DNA of 11,665 nt, taken from assembly GCA_900555665.1 (NCBI GenBank), contig USLX01000057.1:1-11665 (forward strand), in the 5' to 3' direction. The stretch comes from an uncultured Eubacteriales bacterium. Its GTDB lineage: Bacteria > Bacillota > Clostridia > Oscillospirales > Oscillospiraceae. The translations under genes were made by a program, and so were the position numbers. Below the pieces are notes generated by a model that was not told the DNA's origin, ran no database searches, and saw only the letters and a program-made list of their open reading frames with translations. How positions within the stretch are numbered: position 1 is the stretch's first letter; each line of letters begins with the position of its first letter. This document shows positions 6,859 through 11,665 of this stretch, piece by piece.

Positions 6859-7040
6859 GCTTTTTTATGTATTTTTGCGGATTATCGCCTTTTTAGGTCA
6901 GAATCCGTCATCTGCGCTCCATTTTGATGGTGTGACATTGTGATATTTTCATTTTTCGCTCCATTTGGAATGGAAATTTTGCAAATAATCTCAAATTTAT
7001 GTAAACTCAAAACAGGAATTTTCGAAACTTTTTCCGATGT
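6859..7040. other. AT-rich intergenic stretch with repeat and palindrome
   Basis: No gene is supported here. The region is clearly richer in A and T than the flanking genes. It lies upstream of the DUF4015 promoter and downstream of the mreB terminator. The ten-base word CGCTCCATTT occurs twice (6915-6924 and 6957-6966), with starts 42 bases apart, close to four helical turns. The second copy runs into a palindrome TCCATT-TGG-AATGGA (6960-6974). This is the sort of layout a DNA-binding regulator might use, but no known operator is recognised. Confidence 0.35.
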
Positions 7041-7083
7041 TTTCAAAAAATCGCGCCCAGCGGCGGGGCCGTTGGGCGCGATT
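7041..7083 (-). terminator. Intrinsic terminator of the recD2-comF-mreB operon
   Basis: AATCGCGCCCAGCGG (7049-7063) pairs with CCGTTGGGCGCGATT (7069-7083) around a five-base loop, with 14 of 15 positions Watson-Crick and one wobble. On the minus strand the stem is followed by a U-tract from the A-run at 7045-7050. It begins 20 bases after the mreB stop codon. Confidence 0.88.
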
Positions 7084-7103
7084 GGCAGATGGATGCAGGG
7101 TGC

Positions 7104-8135
7104 TCAGTTTTCCTTCATAAGCTTGCGGCGGGCGATGTTGATCGTGCCCTCCTGCATGCCGGTGATCCAGGCGAGGGCGCGGCCCGTGCCGTTGGCGACG
7201 CAGGAATCGGTATCGTCGGCAATGGAGCAGGGCAGCTCTGTCCGCTCTGTCAAAAGCTGATCAAAGCCGTAGAGCAGGCTTCCGCCGCCGGTGAGGACGA
7301 TGCCGGTCGCGGCGAGGTCGGCCACCAGTTCGGGGGAGGTATGCTCCAGCACGGAGAGCACCTCGTCGACGATCTGGCGCGCGGGGCGCTTGAAGGCGTC
7401 GAGCAGCTCGGTCGATGACACGGTTTCTTCCTTTGGAAGGCCGGTTTTCAGGTCGCGGCCCTTCACCGTGATGCGTGCCTCTTCTGCGCGGGGATAGACG
7501 CAGCCGATGGCGATTTTAACCTCCTCGGCGGTGTTTTGGCCGATGACCATGCCGTAGTGCTTGCGGACGTATTGGATGACAGCATCGTCAAACGTGTCGC
7601 CGGCGACCTTGATAGAGGACGAGACGGCGATGCCGTTCATGCTGAGCACGGCGATATCGGTTGTGCCGCCGCCGATGTCGACGACCATATGGCCGCGCGG
7701 GCCTGCGATATCCAGCTTCGCGCCGAGGGCAGCCGCGAACGGCTCTTCAATGAGATAGACGCGGCGCGCGCCGGCCTCCATGGTGGCCTGGATGACGGCG
7801 CGCTCTTCCACCTCGGTGACGCCGCTCGGGACAGAGACGACCACGCGCGGCTTGATGAGTGTGAATTTACTGATTTTTTTCAGGAATTGTTCGAGCATTT
7901 TTTCCGTCATCTCATAGTCGGAGATGACGCCGTCGCGCAGGGGGCGGACGGCCACGACGTTTCCGGGCGTGCGGCCCAGCATGTTGCGGGCGGCTGCGCC
8001 GACCTGGAGCACCTTGCCCGTGTTTTTATCCACGGCGACAACCGACGGCTCCCGCAGGACGATGCCCCTGCCCTCTTCGTAGATGAGGACGTTGGCGGTG
8101 CCGAGGTCGATGCCGATATCTCGCGTCAGTTTCAT
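7104..8135 (-). CDS. mreB: MreB/Mbl family rod-shape actin homologue
   Basis: This 343-residue protein is a bacterial actin that forms membrane-associated filaments guiding side-wall peptidoglycan synthesis. Actin-superfamily nucleotide motifs are intact: phosphate-1 DIGIDLGTAN (6-15), SVPSGVT (101-107), the LIEEPFAAALG loop with the hydrolytic glutamate (128-138), phosphate-2 VVDIGGGTTD (151-160) and the adenosine motif LTGGGSLLYG (281-290). The GRTPGN stretch (54-59) is also typical. The ATG at 8135 has GGGGA upstream and overlaps the comF stop as ATGA. An upstream in-frame start at 8231 would lie inside comF and add non-family residues. No mreC or mreD is adjacent: the gene ends an operon with comF and recD2, so it may be an Mbl/MreBH-type paralogue. 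Near the C-terminus it reads DDTDSCVANGTG, where typical MreB has a PLxCVAxGTG-like ending. Confidence 0.93.
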   Translation of the reverse strand: MKLTRDIGIDLGTANVLIYEEGRGIVLREPSVVAVDKNTGKVLQVGAAARNMLGRTPGNVVAVRPLRDGVISDYEMTEKMLEQFLKKISKFTLIKPRVVVSVPSGVTEVEERAVIQATMEAGARRVYLIEEPFAAALGAKLDIAGPRGHMVVDIGGGTTDIAVLSMNGIAVSSSIKVAGDTFDDAVIQYVRKHYGMVIGQNTAEEVKIAIGCVYPRAEEARITVKGRDLKTGLPKEETVSSTELLDAFKRPARQIVDEVLSVLEHTSPELVADLAATGIVLTGGGSLLYGFDQLLTERTELPCSIADDTDSCVANGTGRALAWITGMQEGTINIARRKLMKEN

Positions 8136-8812
8136 AGCGGTTCCCCTTTCTGATCCGGGTTCTTTTCCGGCGCGGCAAGCGCCGCGCAGACGACGCTCTT
8201 CGCGCCTGCGGTGAGCAGCACACGGCTGCACTCGGAGAGCGTTGAGCCGGTGGTGACAATATCGTCGATGAGCAGGAGCCGCTTGCCCTGAAAGACCTCC
8301 GGGGCATAGGGCTCATAGACGCCGCGGACATTGGCCGCGCGCATCGCGGCGTCCTGTAGCGTGGACTGCGCAGTATTGTTTGTGACCTTGCGCAGCGTGC
8401 GGGCCATGGGAACGCCGAGCGCCCGCGAAACTGACCGGCAGAGCAGCTCCGCCTGATCATAGCCGCGCGTCTTCCGCCGCTCACGGCTGACCGGCGCCCA
8501 GGTGAGCAGGTCGAACTTTCCGACGAGCTTGTCCCGGATCGTGACGGCCATCCAGGCTCCGTAGACCTCGGCATACTGCCGGCGGCCATAGAATTTGAAG
8601 CGGTGGATCGAAGACCGCAGCGGCTCCTGATAGGAGAAGGTTGCGATGCAGCGGTCCGCAAAGCGGACGTGCGGATCCGCGCCGTCATAATCCGGCAGGT
8701 TATCCAGGCAGTGCTGGCAGACCGGGCTGCAGCTGGAGTCCATCAGCTTGTGACAGAGGACGCACTTGGGCGGATAGATCAGATCGAGCAGCCAGCGGAT
8801 GACGCGCCTCAT
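8132..8812 (-). CDS. comF: ComF family phosphoribosyltransferase-like protein
   Basis: The 226-residue product matches ComF/GntX proteins. These have a type I phosphoribosyltransferase fold and are needed in competent bacteria for uptake or processing of incoming DNA. An N-terminal zinc-type cluster is formed by C17, C20, C32 and C35. The conserved APVSRERRKTRGYDQAEL stretch (106-123) and the TAQS turn (147-150) follow. The PRPP-binding loop is LLIDDIVTTGST (180-191), with the two acidic residues intact. The start at 8812 overlaps the recD2 stop as ATGA, and its own stop overlaps the mreB start the same way, so translation is probably coupled through all three genes. Whether the organism is naturally competent cannot be told here; ComF is common in non-competent Firmicutes too. 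The enzymatic substrate of the family is not established. Confidence 0.92.
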   Translation of the reverse strand: MRRVIRWLLDLIYPPKCVLCHKLMDSSCSPVCQHCLDNLPDYDGADPHVRFADRCIATFSYQEPLRSSIHRFKFYGRRQYAEVYGAWMAVTIRDKLVGKFDLLTWAPVSRERRKTRGYDQAELLCRSVSRALGVPMARTLRKVTNNTAQSTLQDAAMRAANVRGVYEPYAPEVFQGKRLLLIDDIVTTGSTLSECSRVLLTAGAKSVVCAALAAPEKNPDQKGEPL

Positions 8813-11022
8813 ACCTCTCCCTCCTGCAAGCGGAGCTTCAGCCCGCTGTAGCGCTTCTGGCGACGGTCGTTACGAACCATGGCGGCGAGCAGCTCTTCAT
8901 CGCCGACGACGATGAGCAGCTCCCGCGCGCGGGTAATGGCGGTATAGAGGACGCTGCGCGTCAGCAAATACGGCGAACCGGCCAAAAGCGAAAGAATCAC
9001 CGCGCGATATTCGCTGCCCTGACTCTTGTGGACGGTCATGGCGTAGGCAGGCTCCAGCTCGCCGAGCATGTCAAAGGCATATTCGGCGCGTTTTTCGTCA
9101 AAGTCGACGGTGACAAGCTCGGTCTCATAGTCGATTTGCGCGATTACACCGATGTCGCCGTTGAAAATACCCGTTCCGGCGCCGAGGCCGTTTGGATTCT
9201 TCCACATTATATCATAGTTATTGCGGATTTGCATTACCCGATCGCCCTCGCGGAAGGAAAAATCGCCGAATCGCTTCTCTTTTTTTCCGGCGGCGGGCGG
9301 ATTGAGCACCGCCTGGAGGGCGGCGTTGAGATTTTTCGTGCCGGTCTCCCCTTTTCGGGTCGGGCTGAGCACCTGGATTTCGCTGGCGGGGATGTTCATG
9401 TTTTTCGGCAGGCGCGTCTGGCAGAGCTGCTGGACGGTCTGGACGAGGGCTTCCGGTGATTTGCGGCGCAGGAAGAAGAAATCGCGGTCTGTGCAGGTTA
9501 AAACCGGGAGCTGGCCGTGGTTGACGGCATGGGCGTTCATGACGATGAGACTCTGGCTGGCCTGGCGGAAGATTTCTGTCAGGCGCACCGTCTCAATCCG
9601 GCCGCTGCGGATGAGATCGGCAAAGAGATTGCCCGCACCAACGGAGGGCAGCTGATCCGGGTCGCCGACCAAGATCAGGCGGCAGCCGGGCTTCAGCGCG
9701 CGCAGGAGAGAGGCCATGAGCTGCAGATCGACCATCGATGTCTCGTCTACGATCAGCGCGTCGCAGGGCAGTGGCTCGTCCTCGTCGTGGAGGAAGGACA
9801 TCATGCCGGTCTCCTCGTCAAACTGGGATTCCAGGAGGCGGTGGATTGTGGACGCCTCACGGCCTGTACACTCGGCCAGGCGCTTGGCTGCGCGGCCGGT
9901 GGGCGCGGCGAGAAGCGTTTTGAACTTTAAAAGGTCGAACAGGGTCAAGATACCGGACATGACGGTTGTTTTGCCGGTGCCGGGGCCGCCTGTAACCAGG
10001 AGCAGCTGGCGCTGCGCCGCCATGCGAATGGCCGTGCGCTGGCCCTCGGCGTAGGTGATGGCCTGCGTCAGCTCGGCTCGCTCGACCAGCTGGTCGAGCT
10101 CCTTCGGGACGGCGGGCTCCGCTGCGGACATTGCCAGAATGCGGCGGCAGACATAGTCCTCCGCCTCGTAAAACTGCGGCAGATAGCAGGCGTCCAGGCC
10201 CGCGATGCGGTCGATGACCACGCGCTCCTGCTCCGTCAGGCGCGTCATTCCGGCCTCCACGAGCTCCGGCTCAAGGCTGAGCAGGGCCGCCGTGGCGGCG
10301 GTGAGCTTGTCCCGCGGGATAAAGGTATGGCCGTGGTTGAGGTTGAAGGAGAGCTCAAAGAGCACGCCCGCCTCGACGCGGCGCTCGTCATCCGCTGCGA
10401 CGTCCAGTTCCAGTGCGAAGGCATCCACAAGGCCAAAATCCGCACCGTAATACGGGTCGGTCAGCAAATACGGGTCATCGCGCAGGGCATCCTGCGCGTC
10501 TGGGCCATAGATGCGGTAGAGCCGGACAGCCAGCTCCGCAGGCAGGCGGTGTATGGTCAGAAATTCGATCAGGCGGCGAATGCCGGACTGCCGCCGAAAG
10601 CTCTCGGACATCTGCGTGGCCTTGGCTGCGGAGATCCCGGGGATCTCTGTCAGGCGGGACGGCTCATTTTCCAGAACATCAAGACTCTGGGGGCCAAAGC
10701 GCTCGACAATTTTTGCCGCAGTTTTGGCGGCAATGCCCTTTACGGCACGCGAGGAGAGATAGGCAAAGATCTCCTGGGTAGTCTCCGGCATTAAGCGCTC
10801 GAGAAATTCCGCCTCAAACTGCGGGCCGTGGCTCGGATGGCGTCCCCATTTGCCGGCGATCACCAGGCGCTCACCGACAAGGGTCATCGGGATGGTGCCT
10901 GTGACGGTAATGAGGTTGCCGTCTTCCGCGCGGAGGCGGAGGACGGTATACCCATTTTCCGAATTTTGAAATATGATGCTTTGCACCGTGCCGCGGATCA
11001 TCTCTTCGTCGCGTTCCGTCAT
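8809..11022 (-). CDS. recD2: RecD2 (RecD-like) ATP-dependent 5'-3' DNA helicase
   Basis: This 737-residue superfamily 1B helicase works outside RecBCD and is linked to DNA repair and replication-fork upkeep in Firmicutes and Deinococcus. An N-terminal OB-like domain (about 8-75) is followed by helix-hairpin-helix repeats (about 85-180). The motor motifs are Walker A GGPGTGKT (345-352), motif Ia APTGRAAKRL (373-382), Walker B IVDETSM (424-430), motif III GDPDQLPSVGAGNL (453-466) and LTEIFRQ (481-487). C-terminal AMTVHKSQGSEY (661-672) and LYTAITRAR (692-700) complete the set. Length and motif order are standard. The ATG at 11022 directly follows the TAA of the upstream gene (TAAATG); the ribosome binding site is weak, which suggests coupling. 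An in-frame ATG at 11001 is an alternative start. The stop overlaps comF by ATGA. Confidence 0.95.
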   Translation of the reverse strand: MTERDEEMIRGTVQSIIFQNSENGYTVLRLRAEDGNLITVTGTIPMTLVGERLVIAGKWGRHPSHGPQFEAEFLERLMPETTQEIFAYLSSRAVKGIAAKTAAKIVERFGPQSLDVLENEPSRLTEIPGISAAKATQMSESFRRQSGIRRLIEFLTIHRLPAELAVRLYRIYGPDAQDALRDDPYLLTDPYYGADFGLVDAFALELDVAADDERRVEAGVLFELSFNLNHGHTFIPRDKLTAATAALLSLEPELVEAGMTRLTEQERVVIDRIAGLDACYLPQFYEAEDYVCRRILAMSAAEPAVPKELDQLVERAELTQAITYAEGQRTAIRMAAQRQLLLVTGGPGTGKTTVMSGILTLFDLLKFKTLLAAPTGRAAKRLAECTGREASTIHRLLESQFDEETGMMSFLHDEDEPLPCDALIVDETSMVDLQLMASLLRALKPGCRLILVGDPDQLPSVGAGNLFADLIRSGRIETVRLTEIFRQASQSLIVMNAHAVNHGQLPVLTCTDRDFFFLRRKSPEALVQTVQQLCQTRLPKNMNIPASEIQVLSPTRKGETGTKNLNAALQAVLNPPAAGKKEKRFGDFSFREGDRVMQIRNNYDIMWKNPNGLGAGTGIFNGDIGVIAQIDYETELVTVDFDEKRAEYAFDMLGELEPAYAMTVHKSQGSEYRAVILSLLAGSPYLLTRSVLYTAITRARELLIVVGDEELLAAMVRNDRRQKRYSGLKLRLQEGEV

Positions 11023-11346
11023 TTATGTCTCTCGCAATCCATCCTTCAAATCTTGATATGTGCAGCATTCCACAAAATCATAGCGACGGGCGAGCGCCGC
11101 AGCGAGCACGCAGGCCGTCTCGCTTGCATCCGCTGTCACAAGCAGCAGCATACCATCGAACAGGCCGGAGCTGCGCAGCCAACTGACCGCGCGCACCTGT
11201 CGCTCGAGCGCAGGCTCTTCCCCGGTCAGGAAATAAACCAGCTTCGCAGCCGTGCGCACCGGAAGGAGCAGCCGCCCAACGATGCACCAGGCCAGAACCA
11301 GGATCAGCATCGCGATCACCGCACATAACAGTACCTCAATCAGCAT
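11023..11346 (-). CDS. Small membrane-anchored protein of unknown function
   Basis: I do not recognise this 107-residue protein with confidence. Residues 4-28 form one strongly hydrophobic membrane segment. A soluble part of about 80 residues follows, with RQVRAVSWLRSSGLFDG (49-65), the hydrophobic strand MLLLVTA (66-72), a helix rich in alanine, and DFVECCT (90-96). The strand-helix-strand order suggests a small Rossmann-like half domain. I have an impression, not a match, of short clostridial proteins with an L-E-x-x-V-R-x-x-x-W-L-R pattern. The ATG at 11346 has AGGGGGTGA close upstream. Its stop codon abuts the recD2 start, so it is the first gene of the recD2-comF-mreB operon, and its translation may set that of recD2. 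Base composition is like its neighbours. Confidence 0.7.
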   Translation of the reverse strand: MLIEVLLCAVIAMLILVLAWCIVGRLLLPVRTAAKLVYFLTGEEPALERQVRAVSWLRSSGLFDGMLLLVTADASETACVLAAALARRYDFVECCTYQDLKDGLRET

Positions 11347-11398
11347 TCCCTCACCCCCTGCTTCATCCTATGCAGCGGCGCGAAATGCGGATAGGGAT

Positions 11399-11427
11399 AT
11401 CATACTATATTTTTACGCTGTTTTCTA
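11399..11427 (-). promoter_or_regulatory. Sigma-A type promoter for the recD2 operon
   Basis: On the minus strand TAGAAA (11427-11422, four of six consensus) is followed by a 17-base spacer and TATGAT (11404-11399, five of six). The expected start is near 11392, giving a leader of about 45 bases. The promoter begins just beyond the tuf terminator, so the operon can be transcribed independently of tuf, with possible low read-through. Confidence 0.65.
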
Positions 11428-11443
11428 CTGAAAAGTGAGAAAA

Positions 11444-11479
11444 GCCCAAAAAAGCGGCGCCCAGTTACCTGGGCGCCGC
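11444..11479 (-). terminator. Intrinsic terminator of tuf
   Basis: GCGGCGCCCAG (11454-11464) is perfectly complementary to CTGGGCGCCGC (11469-11479) around TTAC. On the minus strand it is followed by TTTTTT from the A-run at 11448-11453, then GGGCTTT. The stem begins 22 bases after the tuf stop codon. Confidence 0.9.
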
Positions 11480-11501
11480 AAGGGTTGAACCAATTTAGAA
11501 A

Positions 11502-11665
11502 TTAGTCCTCGTTGATGGCGATGACAACGCCGGAACCAACGGTACGGCCGCCTTCACGGATTGCGAAGCGGAGGCCATTCTCGATGGCGATCGGGGTGAT
11601 CAGCTCGACATTCATGTCGATGTTATCGCCAGGCATGCACATCTCAACGCCTTCGGGCAGGGAGA
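11502..11665 (-). CDS. tuf: Elongation factor Tu, C-terminal end (partial)
   Basis: The last 53 codons of EF-Tu enter from the right edge of the window. EF-Tu is the GTPase that carries aminoacyl-tRNA to the ribosome. The visible part belongs to beta-barrel domain 3: EMCMPGDNIDM (7-17 of the visible part), ELITPIAIENGLRFAIREGG (20-39) and the typical ending RTVGSGVV (40-47) before AINED and a TAA stop at 11502-11504. The GTPase domain lies outside the window. A strong terminator follows, and the recD2 operon promoter lies beyond that. Confidence 0.97.
   Translation of the reverse strand, partial: SLPEGVEMCMPGDNIDMNVELITPIAIENGLRFAIREGGRTVGSGVVIAINED

Noticed and set aside
7536..8153. Plus-strand open frame opposite mreB
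   Set aside because: It is rich in D, H, A and R, as expected from the complement of a GC-rich gene. mreB on the other strand is complete and well conserved.
8136..8231. N-terminal extension of mreB from an upstream in-frame ATG at 8231
   Set aside because: The 32 extra residues are arginine-rich and translated inside comF. The family N-terminus begins exactly at the ATG at 8135.
1..11665. CRISPR array, tRNA or rRNA gene
   Set aside because: I saw no regularly spaced repeats, no cloverleaf with a T-loop, and no conserved rRNA segments on either strand.

Overview
The window looks like a chromosomal stretch from a GC-rich member of the Clostridia, most likely an Oscillospiraceae/Ruminococcaceae-type gut bacterium. 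Three things point there. The PurA and PurB proteins are of the clostridial type. The genes have low-GC-Gram-positive style ribosome binding sites and sigma-A promoters despite GC-rich coding sequence. A palindromic spacer element at about 4865-4960 resembles repeats I associate with that group. The assignment is by protein style only and was not checked by search.

Layout, plus strand first. Positions 1-334 hold no gene I can support. A strong extended -10 promoter (335-363) drives an integral-membrane acyltransferase-3 family protein (414-1478). About 100 bases later comes a short AbiH-like ORF (1584-1919), which looks like the N-terminal third of an abortive-infection-type protein, closed by a strong terminator (1918-1975). 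A second well-formed promoter (2017-2045) then drives purA and purB (2079-3353 and 3364-4779). These encode two enzymes of the AMP branch of purine synthesis and are followed by a GC-rich hairpin. The convergent gap 4780-5015 also carries a repeat-like palindromic element and a bidirectional terminator.

The minus-strand half has three units. The first is a single gene for a membrane-anchored DUF4015-type putative glycoside hydrolase (6800-5016), with its own promoter (6858-6830). The second is a four-gene operon reading 11346 to 7104: a small membrane protein of unknown function, the RecD2 helicase, a ComF-family phosphoribosyltransferase-like protein and an MreB/Mbl actin homologue. Its genes are abutting or overlap by ATGA, so they are probably translationally coupled. 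It has a promoter at 11427-11399 and a terminator at 7083-7041. The third is the last 53 codons of tuf (EF-Tu), entering from the right edge with its own terminator.

Most of the window is housekeeping: nucleotide synthesis, translation, DNA repair and cell shape. The points most worth a second look are the truncated AbiH-like gene beside a surface-modifying acyltransferase, the small uncharacterised membrane protein at the head of the recD2 operon, the tight coupling of a helicase, ComF and an MreB that lacks neighbouring mreC and mreD, and the unexplained non-coding structure at 1-334 and 6860-7040. I did not find a convincing new multi-gene system.
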